DNA from: Colias croceus
Lineage: Eukaryota; Arthropoda; Insecta; Lepidoptera; Pieridae
Assembly (NCBI RefSeq): GCF_905220415.1
Contig: NC_059537.1
Location: 14,959,795-15,023,794 of the forward strand
DNA: 64,000 bases
Direction of reading: 5' to 3'
Part shown: positions 24,213-36,600 of the stretch, in pieces
Layout of the letters: every line of letters begins with the position of its first letter
Numbering within the stretch: position 1 is the stretch's first letter
The notes under the pieces: generated by a model
Told to the model about the DNA's origin: nothing
The model's database searches: none
The model's input: the letters and a program-made list of their open reading frames with translations, nothing else
Position numbers and translations under genes: made by a program

Positions 24213-25526
24213 TGCACGCCTCATAAGCGAAGCGTTGAGGAGGGTACTACTGTCACTTCGCGCAAAACATCTGATTTTTCAAACTTAAAATGTCTTTATG
24301 TATCATACATTGCACTTGTAAGATAATACATACACACACATATTAAGAAAAAACACTATTTTTAACATTCATGATATTTTTGATATCATTTTTGTTATTT
24401 AAACTAGTTAAAAAACAGTTTAAAAAAGTTCTGTCTTGGACGTCCGTGTGTCTGTATGTGCAGAGACTTTTTTTGTTAACACGATAGCGACCGAAATACT
24501 TTACTAATCGAGTCTTTTTTAGGGTTCCGTAGCCAAAATGGCAAAAACGGAACCCTTATAGTTTCGTCATGTCCGTCTGTCCGTCTGTCCGTCTGTCCGT
24601 CTGTCACAGCCGATTTACTCGGAAACTATAAGTACTACAGTGATGAAATTTGATGGGAATATGTGTTGTATGAACCGCTACAAAAATATGACACTAAATA
24701 GTAAAAAAAAGAATTGGGGGTGGGGCCCCCCATACATGTAACTGAGGGATGAAATTTTTTTTTTCGATGTACATACCCGTGTGGGGTATCAATGGAAAGG
24801 TCTTTTAAAATGATATAAAGTTTTCTAAAAAACATTTTTCTTAAAGTGAACGGTTTTTGAGATATCAGCTCTCAAAGTCGTAAAAAGTATGTCCCCCCCC
24901 CTCTATTTTTATAACTACGGGGTATAAAATTCTAAAAAAAATAGAGGTGATGCATGCTAATTAACTCTTTCAACGATTTTTGGTTTGATCAAAGTATCTC
25001 TTATAGTTTTTGAGATAGGTTGATTTAACTGTAAATAATAAGTTTATTATATTTGCTGCTACGGAACCCTTTGTGCGCGAGCCCGACTCGTTTTCTCTTA
25101 CGCTTGAGTATGCTCAGAAATAGAACCCTTTCATTTTTCAGGGTCTGATTCGATGTGGTTTAATTGTTATTAAATAAACAAAAAAAAAATATCGACTGTT
25201 CTCCATAATTTTAGTATATCTATTTAGTTATTATATTCTTTATTTTATTTTTTTATTTTTTATATTTATAGTGTACTCAAAATTCACCATTATAAACTCG
25301 ATTCTTTATACTATAAGCCAAGGTTTAAAAAAATAAGTTGGTAGTCAGTCCCTTAAACCTGCGCAGTTTCACATCTAGGTAAAGGCCACAAGAAAAATAG
25401 CTCAATTATTACGGTACCGCTTTCTTTACTTTTCCAACTGTTTTATTTTATTTCTTTTTTATATTTATAGTGTACTCTTTATTAATAATCAATTTTATTG
25501 TAAAGGATGAGATTATGAGGCGTGCA
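24213..25526. mobile_element. MITE family M3, copy with a nested element
   Basis: Ends are TGCACGCCTCATAAGCG and TTATGAGGCGTGCA. It matches the copies at 25722-26422 and 30061-30745 over most of its length. A 570-bp foreign segment (24521-25090) sits in the middle and is absent from the other two. Confidence 0.75.
24521..25090. mobile_element. Inverted-repeat element nested in an M3 copy
   Basis: Starts AGGGTTCCGTAGCC and ends GCTACGGAACCC followed by TTTGTGCGCGAGCCCGACTCG (split here as two short blocks). The ends are inverted and the interior includes a (CCGTCTGT)n run at 24570-24606. Its right end resembles a GGTTCCGTA/CGAGTC repeat that is common in Lepidoptera. No coding capacity. Confidence 0.6.
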
Positions 25527-25721
25527 CTTTTGGATTTTCCAAACTATTTAAAATCTCTAACCATTTAAAGCTCCTTTATCGCACTACTCAGAATAGGAGC
25601 CAATAAAGGATGACACGGGAACATGAGAGTGGCCACCGGCTATCTACAATACCGTACAATGAACACGAGCAAAGCCGCAGGCGCAATGCAAATCGGTAAA
25701 CGTCACGGATGCGACCTTCAA

Positions 25722-26422
25722 TTGCACGCCTCATACGCGAAGCGTTGAGGTGGGTGGGTACTACTGTCACTTCGCGCAAAACATCTGATTTTTCAAACTT
25801 AAAATGTCTTTATGTATCATACATTGCACTTGTAAGATAATACATACACACACATATTAAGAAAAAACACTATTTTTAACATTCATGATATTTTTGATGT
25901 CATTTTTGTTATTTAAACTAGTTAAAAAACAGTTTAAAAAAGTTCTGTCTTGGACGTCCGTGTGTCTGTATGTGCGGAGGATTTTCTTGTTAACACGATA
26001 GCGACCGAAGTACTTTACTAATCGAGTCTTTTTTTTTCTCTTACGCTTGAGTATGCTCAGGAATAGAACCCTTTCATTTTTCAGGGTCTGATTCGATGTG
26101 GTTTAATTGTTATTAAATAAACAAAAAAAAATCGACTTTTTTTTTATTTATAGTGTACTCAAAATTCACCATTATAAACTCGATTCTTTATACTATAAGC
26201 CAAGGTTTAAAAAAATAAGTTGGTAGTCAGTCCCTTAAACCTGCGCAGTTTCACAAGAAAAATAGCTCAATTATTACGGTACCGCTTTCTTTACTTTTCC
26301 AACTATTTTGAGACAGTACAAGAGCATAGGCACATGAGAACAAGTGTATCTACATACTTATATTATATACACCTTTATAAATAATCAATTTTATTGTAAA
26401 GGATGAGATTATGAGGCGTGCA
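25722..26422. mobile_element. MITE family M3, uninterrupted copy
   Basis: About 700 bp between TGCACGCCTCATACGCG and TTATGAGGCGTGCA. It is the reference copy for the family in this window and contains no open frame of interest. Confidence 0.75.
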
Positions 26423-27466
26423 CTTTTGGATTTTCCAAATTATTTCTTATTTATTTATCAATATAAAAGAGAATTATTGCTATTAATATTTAATAAATAC
26501 AAGAGTGTAGGTAAAAAAGCGCAAGCGCAAACTTAAGTTCACAATATGTACACAATATGTAGTTGTGATCCACGGTGCTTCGCCGAGTGATCCTATCCTT
26601 ACTTCTTTTTTATCTTTCTCTATTTTTCCCGGTTTCCCCACACGAAATATGCTTTACAAAATGTATGGCCATACATAATGCATAGTGCATACTCATACCG
26701 ATTGGGCTTCATAAATTAACCTCGTCAAAGGTGAACCAGAATTATAAGGCGTAGTAAAATTAGCATTCGACAAAAAAGTAGGTATGTAAAGAAAAAAAAA
26801 TGCTAAATCATCAAAACACAATTTGTCGGTTTAAGCGCAGGATACTGACCTAACGTCACAACTCGGTAGCCTTGATACCACCTCGTTTTTATTACCTACA
26901 ACTCGGCTTGTTTAGAGACCCTAAGCTTATGTAATATGCATAACATTGGAATCAATTTATATATAAGAATATATTATTATCTATAAAAGCCCTTACTTCA
27001 TAATTATAAATTTAAGATTTTAAGTTTAAAGATGGGATGAGATATGGAAAAACTTTTTTTTGTACAAAAAACCTTTAATAAAATAAACAATTTCATAAAA
27101 TTAATATACGAAACCACCATCCACAATTTTTTGAAGCACACAACTGTTTTTGGATAAAACATTTCCTAGTTTTATGTACCTACGTCTTCTATTATACAAT
27201 TAAATTTTTTTTGAATTTACGGACGGCTTCCAACCATAACAGATATTAGATATTTACCTATATTTTGACTATAAAAGTATTGAATACCCATCACAGACTT
27301 ATTAAAACATAATACCTACCTATTAGCTATAAAATAATGGTCAGTCAGTACTCACGTCGAGTTAAGTATATTGGTGACTATACTGATATATGTATATTGC
27401 ACGTTCACTGGCTATTACACGACCGCTTCTTTTTTCCTTATTTCTATAGTTTCGTCGAATAACCGA
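26423..27466. other. Intergenic DNA between the two cytochrome b5 genes
   Basis: AT-rich with no recognised feature. Confidence 0.4.
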
Positions 27467-27472
27467 TTTATT
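27467..27472 (-). promoter_or_regulatory. Polyadenylation signal, second cytochrome b5
   Basis: AATAAA on the minus strand, about 95 bases downstream of the stop. Confidence 0.5.
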
Positions 27473-27564
27473 TGCATTGACGTCATTGCATTCTTATTAA
27501 TTATTGATTCATTGAGCATTTTGAGAGAAAATATTCTAGAATTATTCTACTTCTTGAGAGTACA

Positions 27565-27948
27565 TTAGAATAGATACATGTATGCTATTGTGGCGAAGGC
27601 GGCGAGCGCGAGGGGCGGGCCCCACACGTCCAGCAGGCCGCTCCATGTCAGCTCGTCTGCGCTCTGCACCAAGTTCGTGTCTTGGGATATGACCTCCCAC
27701 TTTTCTTCCTCAACAATTTCACCAATTTTAAACTGCTCCCTCCAAGCTTTGGCGTCCTCGCTGTGGCCGACGTCGTGGAAGCACCTCGAAGCGTCTTTGC
27801 CCGCGTTATTGAGCAGAACTTCGATACCACCGGGGTGATCTTCCAAGAAATTGGTCACATCGTAGACCACATTGTCTATGATGATGGCCGCGTTGTCTTT
27901 GCGGTCTCGCTCCTCTATCTGCTTGCGGGTGAACAACTTGGGCGACAT
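27565..27948 (-). CDS. Cytochrome b5 paralogue, membrane-anchored
   Basis: A complete 127-residue single-exon protein. The heme domain (about residues 6-80) keeps EDHPGGIEVLL with His38 and DVGHS with His62. A short linker and a C-terminal hydrophobic anchor (about 105-127) ending in YMYLF follow. Similar to the neighbouring cytochrome b5 (23101-23499) throughout the heme domain but clearly diverged, with a shared C-terminal Y-LF. Same orientation and lack of introns in both suggest an old tandem duplication. The expected role is ER electron transfer; its specific partner is unknown. Confidence 0.95.
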   Translation of the reverse strand: MSPKLFTRKQIEERDRKDNAAIIIDNVVYDVTNFLEDHPGGIEVLLNNAGKDASRCFHDVGHSEDAKAWREQFKIGEIVEEEKWEVISQDTNLVQSADELTWSGLLDVWGPPLALAAFATIAYMYLF

Positions 27949-29420
27949 GGCTGCGTGCGAACACCTCGTTCGGCTCGCGCTAGATCACTGAGACCGGTCC
28001 CGCCGGCCGCTCGACGCACACGTGCCTTACTGAAGGTCCGCTTGTGATCGTTTTTACATAGAAAACCTCGCGTCGGCCAATTGCCATTCGTAGGTGCTGA
28101 CCCTTATGAATATTTACACGTACTAATGTAATTAGTTTACTTTATTGTTTGTTCACTATATTATTTCGTAATTTCGGGCACGTAATCATCGGATTATGTT
28201 ATTATTTCAAGAAGCATAATATATAATATTTATGAAGGACCGGACGACAAATTAGCAAATTATGTCCTCGTATGTAGCTGACAAAATAACTTTATGAATG
28301 TTATAATTCTGTTATACCCATATTATCAATATCTCTGGTACGTCTAACTGCTGGAATTTGGGCCCCATTCTCCGATCCGAGCAGAGCAGTGGTGGTGGCG
28401 GGCTAGTGTAGCGGACGGGAGACAAAGGGTCGACTCAAAACAACACAATAAAGCGCATGACGTTATTGTTACTACCTTCCGAGCGATTTCATCAAGCGAG
28501 GCGAAAATTTAATAGGCGGCCTGTGTAGACGGTGCCGATCCAACGACGAAATTATGCAAACGAGTCCATGTTGTTTATATGTTCGCTTCGGTGAATTATA
28601 TTATAAAACAAGCATCGGCACTTGGAATAACATCACAACATAAACCCTGGAATTATGATTTATGTTAGTGAGCCGTTTTACGGACAATTATCTATTCCTT
28701 ACACCTATAATATTATGGCCTATCTATTTCATGGGAAACCAAAAGCATACAATCCTGCTTGCAATGAGCTCCGACGTTAATATCCCTGTTAATGTATCTA
28801 TAAGCCTTTTATAGTAAACTACATACAACCATATCTCAATGAAAAACAAATTCTATAAGTATTCTTTTTTCTAAGCTTAGTAACAAGGTACTACCGGAGA
28901 TAAGGTGGGTTATAGCTCTAGAGACAAGCATCAATAAATTTCTATTTTCTTGAATAAATTTTAATAATTCAATTCTAGAACTTGAAAATTTTACATGTAT
29001 TTTGATGCACAGTACTCTACAAAGAGTAGTCTGTACTCTATAGCACTCTGTAGTCAATTTTATAAAGAGAGAACGGGCAAAATGGAGAATAATAAATCCA
29101 TGTATGTCCCACTGTTGGTATACTTAGCTCAAAGAAGGTTATAGTTTTGAATACGCTGAGTACGTAAAAAGACTTATAAAAAAAATTGGTTGTCTGTAAA
29201 GTCGGTTTTGTGGTCGGTTTACTGACGAGTGACGATAGTTGAACGTGACAACGCATTAAGAAAATACTGATGGAGCTTCTTTGTCGCTCGTTCCGCGCTC
29301 TCGCTTGCACTTCAAACCACATGGAACGCCTCAGAGCGAGGTAACGCCGCATGCGTCATGTTTTTTCGTGCGTGCCGGCTTTATCGAATTAGACACGTCA
29401 AAATTCCAGACGCAGTTTTT
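27949..29420. other. Upstream region of the second cytochrome b5 and intergenic DNA
   Basis: The first 100 bases are a GC-rich probable 5' leader. Beyond this the DNA is AT-rich with no recognised gene. A GC-rich patch at 28360-28440 has no frame or splice borders. Confidence 0.35.
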
Positions 29421-29585
29421 TAAGCTATCGCATAGCTTCTATCGCGGAATCGAGAAATTCCGTAACGAAAAAACCTCACGCTCCGCACTCCGACGGGCGG
29501 AGGTGTGGCTTGAAGGCATAGCATGCAATAGCTTTACAGTTTACTTTACCGCGGCAGTCCCCGAGTGCCACACGTCGTTTTTGTA
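29421..29585. repeat. Dispersed hairpin-type repeat, copy 1
   Basis: Contains AAGCTATCGCATAGC near the left and GCATGCAATAGCTT near the right, which are inverted relative to each other, followed by a conserved GCGGCAGTCCCCGAGTGCC tail. A second copy is at 57853-58020. Confidence 0.5.
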
Positions 29586-29752
29586 GTGAAACTTCTTTAT
29601 CGGGGTTGGAAAAAAATTTAGTGTAACATTTTTTTTGTTACGCGCCATTTTTTCTCATCCCTACCACGCGTGATTCGACGTATTTCTATAAAGTTGCTTA
29701 TGGTAAATTATTTTTTTAAAAATAAGGTCATAAAGAAGATTCACTTCTTACG
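29586..29752. mobile_element. MITE family M5, uninterrupted copy
   Basis: AGTGAAACTTCTTTAT at the left and ATAAAGAAGATTCACTT at the right. The same interior is found at 15541-15889 (interrupted) and 46994-47166. Confidence 0.65.
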
Positions 29753-30060
29753 TGTGTACAGTGTACACTAGTACACGCGCACATTTTTTTTCAAATAGAT
29801 GAATTTTTAAAACTATATTGTGTACACCCATAACAAGCAACCCGGCCAGCTTTGCTACCAGCACGTAACTTATTGTTTAAGATTATGTTTTCATAGACAA
29901 AATGCTCACATTAGCAAAGCTGTATATGCCGGCTGCGCGAAGCTAGAGAAGAAAACATGGATTTTCAGGAATAAACTCAAACTCAAACTCAAACTCAAAC
30001 ATTCATTTATTCAATTAGACTACTATTTAGTAGCACTTTCGAATCGTCATTACATAATTA

Positions 30061-30745
30061 TTGCACGCCTCATAAGCGAAGCGTTGAGGTGGGTACTACT
30101 GTCACTTCGCGCAAAACATCTGATTTTTCAAACTTAAAATGTCTTTATGTATCATACATTGCACTTGTAAGATAATACATACACACACATATTAAGAAAA
30201 AAACACTATTTTTAACGTTCATGATATTTTTGATGTCATTTTTGTTATTTAAACTAGTTAAAAAACAGTTTAAAAAATTTCTGTCTTGGACGTCCGTGTG
30301 TCTGTATGTGCGGATCCTTTTTCTTGTTAACACGATAGCGACCGAAATACTTTACTAATCGAGTCTTTTTTTTTCTCTTACGCTTGAGTATGCTCAGGAA
30401 TAGAACCCTTTCATTTTTCAGGGTCTGATTCGATGTGGTTTAATTGTTATTAAATAAACAAAAAAAATATCGACTTTTTTTTTATAGTGTACTCAAAATT
30501 CACCATTATAAACTCGATTCTTTATACTATAAGCCAAGGTTTAAAAAAATAAGTTGGTAGTCAGTCCCTTAAACCTGCGCAGTTTCACATCTAGGTGGGG
30601 CCACAAGAAAAATAGCTCAATTATTACGGTACCGCTTTCTTTACTTTTCCAAATGTTTTATTTTATTTCATTTTTATATTTATAGTCACGTACTCTTTAT
30701 AAATAATCAATTTTATTGTAAAGGATGAGATTATGAGGCGTGCAC
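30061..30745. mobile_element. MITE family M3, copy 3
   Basis: TTGCACGCCTCATAAGCG to TTATGAGGCGTGCA, about 685 bp. Nearly identical to 25722-26422. It abuts the 3' end of a non-LTR retrotransposon fragment. Confidence 0.75.
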
Positions 30746-30930
30746 TTTTGGATTTTCCAAACTATTTTAACATTTACCACCGATTCGGAAAGCAGTGATC
30801 TATGGAGAAGAATCGGCAAGAAACTCCATAGTTGCTCTTTTAAAATCATGTCGATATTACATAATATGTAACTTATATCTAAATACATAATATTATATAT
30901 CATAATATACAAAGAACTGTCCTGTGGTTT

Positions 30931-31958
30931 TTACGCGACAACCCTCCATGGGTTTTTATCGTCCATATATTCCTGAATACTGTAGTACGCTCTCTGAACT
31001 AGTACATTTTTTATATAAGTTTTAAATTTAGAACTACTAAACTCTCTAATATTATGAGGAATTCTATTGTAAAAGCGTATACCTCGACCCATAAATGAAT
31101 TTTTAACTTTAGCTAATCGGAAAAATGGCATTTCAATTCTATTTCTGTTCCTTGTGCCATAACAGTGTCTATCTCCTACTCTTGTGTGTAAGTCGGCGTT
31201 TTTGTGTACATGCAAAATATTATTAAATATATACTGTGATGGTAGAGTAAGTATACCAGTATTCTTAAAGAGATCTCTTAGTGAGTCCCGAGCACGTAAA
31301 TTATATATAGAGCGAATGGCTCTTTTCTGTAAGATAAAAATATAGTTTCTATATCTGCTGCCCTGCCCCATAGTAGAATTCCATAGGACATAATACTATG
31401 AAAGTAGCTGAAATAAACCAATCTAGCTGTATCTTCATCGGTGAGATGCCTTACCTTTCGGACTGCATATGCTGCTGAACTGAGCTTACCTGCAGCGGTG
31501 TTGACATGGGCTCCCCACTGTAGTTTCTCGTCCAATGTTAACCCAAGAAATACAGTCGATTCTGTAGGGTGTAATACCTCCCCGTTCAAGGTAATATTTC
31601 TGCTCAACTTTTTAACGTTAGGTAGTAAAAATTCAACACAAGTTGTTTTTTTGGCATTTAATAATAAATTATTAGCAGTAAACCAGTCGGATATGTGTAA
31701 AAGAGTACTGTTCACTTCGTCAACATTTGGGTCATGCCTATCCACATTGAATATTAATGAGGTATCATCTGCAAACAGAACTATTTCACACCTATCCTGT
31801 AAATAATAAGGTAGATCATTGATATATACCAAGAACAAGAAGGGTCCTAAAATAGATCCTTGTGGAACACCAATGTTAATTGACGCACCGCTAGAACGTT
31901 CTCCATTAACAACTACAGTTTGTATCCTATCATGAAGGTATGAGGCTATGAGGTTCTG
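30931..31958 (-). pseudogene. Non-LTR retrotransposon reverse transcriptase fragment (Jockey/CR1-like)
   Basis: The minus-strand reading starts mid-domain at about 31958. It shows GVPQGSILGPFLF, then FADDTSLI (the catalytic FADD box of reverse transcriptase), a TFLGLTLD-like region, and the C-terminal region of such polymerases. The 5' part (endonuclease and RT fingers) is missing, the usual 5' truncation. A one-base frameshift after LLWG (about 31370) splits the frame into 31278-31838 and 30931-31371. The element is dead. The sequence at 30780-30930 looks like its 3' untranslated end. Confidence 0.85.
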
Positions 31959-31961
31959 AGC

Positions 31962-32360
31962 TTATAATAATTTGGCAAACCTATTTTTTACGTGATCAGT
32001 GTACAATGTACCTACATGTAAAACTACAAGTCCCTTCGCGCTTAGTATACCAATAGTGGAAAACCCTATATTTAAAAAATATGAAGTTAGAGTCTGGCTA
32101 ACGAAAGATGAGACTGGACAAAGGAGGCAAATTCAAAAAATCAACATAATATGGCAACTTAGGTTATAGTTGGAAATATAGTTTTGATACTTTTATTTAT
32201 TATTTTCTGTCTTCATCTTTTTATTATTATGTTTTAAGTTATATCCTACAGTTAAGTGTTCCAGTTAGAAAAAAAAGATCACTGAATTAAAGCAAGAAAA
32301 AACATAATAAAAATACAATTAAATTTTGTTTAATCATTATAAATTATAATCAAATTTAAT
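31962..32360. other. AT-rich intergenic DNA
   Basis: No feature recognised. Confidence 0.4.
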
Positions 32361-32804
32361 CTAAAAATTCAGCTGCGAATGAAGAGTAGAATCACTATCA
32401 TTATCTCTGACTCTTATTATGAACTCTTCCATTTCTGCAGTTATTCCGTCTCGTTTTTTCACTGCTTTTGAACATGAATAACATGGTCCGGTCATAGAAG
32501 AAATCTCGTCAAGATACTGATTTTGTGTCTTTAAATATTTTGAACGGAACAGATCATTAATTTTTTTTTTTTTTTATTGTTGCTTGAATAGTTTATAACT
32601 GGATTACTGGTATGATCCATGTTACCTGCAAAATAATAAATATTAAACAATGCAATCAAGATGATTAGTATCAAAATATTAGTCACACTTAACAATGCAT
32701 TGAGATATTTCACGTAAACACTCTTGTTTTTTTCCTTGAATACTACATCTCTTTCAGCTTGTTTCTTTTCAAATTTACTAGTCGCTTTTCAATGTTTTCG
32801 TCAT
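32361..32804 (-). pseudogene. Possible small single-pass membrane protein gene, frame broken
   Basis: Starting from an ATG at 32802-32804, the minus strand reads six codons and then must shift one base at about 32785 to stay open. It then runs through a charged, lysine-rich segment, a clear hydrophobic stretch of about 22 residues (LLSVTNILILIILIALFNIY), and a polar tail. Inside a 15-A run (32561-32575) another one-base shift is needed to continue into SMTGPCYSCSKAVKKRDG and stop at 32361. Both breaks lie at A-runs, so sequencing error, assembly error or real decay are all possible. The family is not recognised. A possible upstream exon (about 32918-33110, preceded by TTTCATTTTTCAG and followed by GTATGAG) could belong to it, in which case it is head-to-head with IntS9. 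Confidence 0.35.
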
Positions 32805-33111
32805 GTTTTCAATTAGAAATCACTAAAATCGCAGAAATAATTTTCACTTTGACACTGACCTCAAAGGTTGCACGCATGATGGATAACTTCATCGCATAAT
32901 GCGGGCTACTCTCATACCTGCAGCAGGGGCAATATTGGAATAGTACTCTTAAAATTGGCTCCCTATAGTAATTGTGATGTGTATAGTCAAGCAAGAGCAA
33001 TTATGAGAACAGCCAAGAACAGCTGAAATTGCTCCGACCGCCGTGCAACTGCGATTGGCCCTGCAGCAGGTGTGTAAGTAGCCCGCTTATATCGTAGTGC
33101 AATATCTGAAA

Positions 33112-33630
33112 AATGAAATAAAGTTTCCTTAAAATTAAAAGGTCATAAATAAATTTTTTTCACCCACATTTTCACCACTACCTATCGACTTATATTATTT
33201 AGTTATCTGTGGCCTGTGCTGTCAACCTTGGCTGTCAAGTTATATCATTTTGACATTGACTTTGACAACGCGCTGTTTATCCTAAAAATGGTTTAGATGC
33301 TGATGTACCTATACCTATTTGTTTGCAATTTGTTCTATGATTATTTGTAGTTTATATTCCTATCCACAAAAAATCTTTCTTTTAAGTAATTGCTTAATGA
33401 GCCATGAAATCGTGTACCAATTTTACGTAATACCCAGAGTGTAAAAAAGTATATATAATTAATAAAAAAACATATGTATCAATAAACAATCTTATCCAAA
33501 CCGGTGGATATTAAAGAATATAACCTTTAAATCTACAATTTTATGCGCCAGTAGCCCAGCATTTGGCGTAGTTAAATCTCATATTAATAAAATGAACCAA
33601 TTTATAGGTTAGGTTTGAATAAATAACAAT
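33112..33630. promoter_or_regulatory. Probable shared promoter region upstream of IntS9
   Basis: About 500 bp between the IntS9 start and the candidate minus-strand unit. It contains clustered TTGACA/TGTCAA strings (about 33220-33265). No TATA box is seen near 33631. The bidirectional role is inferred from position only. Confidence 0.3.
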
Positions 33631-36600
33631 ATGAAACTGGTAAGTACCGTGTATAACTTTCCCGTTGTTCATGACACACGAAATATACACTTTGTTCCCT
33701 TTAACAGTATTGCCTGAGCAGCGACGCGTCGAAACCATGTTTCGTGCTGTCATTCAAAGAGCTGCTGATAATGTTGGACTGCGGGCTGTCGGCTCACTCC
33801 GTGCTCAACTTCCTGCCGCTGCCGCCCGTGCCCAGCACGCGCCTGGCCTCGCTGCCCAACTACACCCCACCACACATTAATGATCCTCTCCTAGAAGGGG
33901 TGAGTCAATTGTAGTTACAATGCTTGAAATTCTAAGACCATGATAAATGATCAACAAAAGTTGATTGAAGCCCGCTGGTTCATAACAATAACCTATAGCA
34001 GCTATCAGCCCTGAATACTGAATCTAAAATTGTTGGTTAGTTTAAATACATGTGAAACTATCAATTTGTTTTTTTTATGTTTTCTAATGTAGGTCACATC
34101 ATTGAAAATATTAACAAAAATAATGCACATTGTAATGTGTATTTATGAGTTATTTAGATTTAATTTAAAAAATATGGAAAGAGATGGCATAAAATGACTA
34201 GGCATATAAAAAATTGACTATTATACTATCACTTATAAAATCAAATGAACATTGTTTATGAAGAAGTTAATGAAATATTCCAGGAGCTCAAGGAGTGCTG
34301 CGGTAGAGTGTTTGTGGACAGCGTGCCAGAATTCTGCCCGCCGCTGGACAAGGTCGTCGACTTCTCACAGTTGGACGTCATCCTCATCTCGAACTACACA
34401 TGCATGATGGCTCTGCCCTTTATCACCGAAGACACCGGGTTCAAGGGACAGGTGTACGCCACCGAGCCCACATTGCAAATAGGAAGGTGAGATTCTAATT
34501 AAATCTATTTATACACTTACATTATGGGCATAGATTATCGCATCAATCATTTCTGGAATCTGCATTTCTCTGACTTTAATATAATATAAAGTGTGAAATA
34601 TTGGATACAATTTGGGTTACGAAATATGCAAGCAAAGCGCCTTATTGCACTTCGTACGTGCTTGCTCGTGCAAGTTATTTATTCTTGCATATGTATTTTT
34701 CTGATGCTTGAGTAGAAAATGTTGTCTGTCGATCCGTTTTTACATATTCTCATAGTTCAATACACATCCAAACAAAACACTGTGCGGCCTATGATATATA
34801 AAAGAGCTAGATACGTTACCCGCTCTCTATTTTGGCAAGAAAAAACTCAGCTAAGTGCCCGAGTTTCACTTAGTCACGCACCACTCAGCGTCGTGGCTGG
34901 ACGTTCTTTTTATATTTTAATCGGCAGTTGTTATTACGAAGTACATGAGTGAGACATGTATTATGCCTCGTGCGTGAGAGTGAGAGAGAGAACAACTGTA
35001 TTGGTGATAATGCGTTAGTAAGTAGGTATGTATTAAATTACGCTGTTTTTACACGCTTTATATTAGCTTCACCTGTATGTTTGTAACTGACTTCTTTGGG
35101 CGCGATTTTGACCCACTTTAAACGGCCAGATTTCGTTCAAACTTTGTAGATTTATTGAGGACCGATGACAATACACTAATTTGATAAAATTTTCTATATT
35201 TTAGTTCGGTTTTCTATAAAAAGCGTGTTCTTTAATTATTATTTAGTGCAATGATGTTGGCGTGTGCCGCGTCCACTAGTACAATAGGTGATTGCGTGCG
35301 GCAGGTTCTACCTGGAGGAGCTGTCGGAGTGGCTGTCGGGCGGCGGCGGGTCGGGCGGGTCGGGCGCGGCGCGGCGCTGGAAGGAGCTGGTGCACCTGCT
35401 GCCGCCGCCGCTGGCGCAGGCGTCGCGCGCGCGCGCCTGGCGCCGCCTGTTCGCGCCCGCGGCGCTGGCCCGCTCGCTGGCGCGCGTGCGCGTGGTGGGC
35501 TACGACGAGCGCCTCGACCTGTACGGCGCGCTCGACGCCACGCCCGTCAGCTCGGGCTTCTGCCTCGGCTCCGCCAACTGGGTGCTGCGCTCCGCGCACG
35601 AGAAGGTACCGACGCTAAAAATAAAATAAAATAAAATAAAAATAAAATAAAATAAAAATAAAATAAAATAAAATAAAAATAAAATAAAATAAAAATAAAA
35701 TAAAAATAAAATAAAATAAAAATAAAATAAAATAAAATAAAAATAAAATGAAGATTAAAAACTAGATCCCGACTACTAGCACACACTCTCAAAAGTACAA
35801 AACGAAAAAAATGTTGTGTGGTTTTATGAAACCACGGTAAAAGTGAAACTTTTTTTCACACTATACACATTTAACCTAAAAATTAACGTATTTGTACGAC
35901 AATTATCGTACGTATCGTGCGTCTCGCGACGTGCGCTACACAGACCAAAAAGTTTGAGACGATGTAATAAAAGTTTCACTTTAAAATAGTCCATGCTGAC
36001 ATATGTATAAACTGTTAAAAGTTTACCGGCTTATAAATAAACGACTCACTTAGACATATTATATTTTAAAGTATTTTTATACGTCATCCTGATGGTCCAG
36101 ATTCATTGTAACAATTAAAATGAAATCAAAAAAAGCCTATTATAGCATTAAGCAATATATGAAAATCCATGGAGGATTGTCGCGAAAGAACCACAGGTCA
36201 TTTCTTTGGCATATTATGATATACTAGCTTCCGCCCGCGACTCCGTTCGCGCGGATGTCCGTCTTCGCGTGGATGGTTTATTTCTCCATTTTGAGTAACT
36301 CTGACAATGACATCTTATAAATATCTATTGGACCCAAATACGGTATTCTAGGAGGTAGCAACGTTGACAAGTGAGCATTTTAGTATAGTTGGTTCTTTGA
36401 TATGCTGTTCCTCTTGCTATTTCGGTTATAGTCCGGGCTGTCTGGCTGGCCGCAGTGGTTGCGTTTATTAGTGCGCATCTTATCTGCACAGGAAAATATC
36501 CTTAATTTAAAGTCATTTTTTAACGCGTAATTTTTAATCGTTTGCCTTTAGATAGATCCATTAGACATACATTTTTTATTGCAAGACGTGTTTTTCGTTG

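Noticed and set aside
35547..35792. 81-codon frame through the AAATA microsatellite
   Set aside because: Simple-sequence translation (repeating Phe/Ile/Leu/Tyr) with no biological signal.
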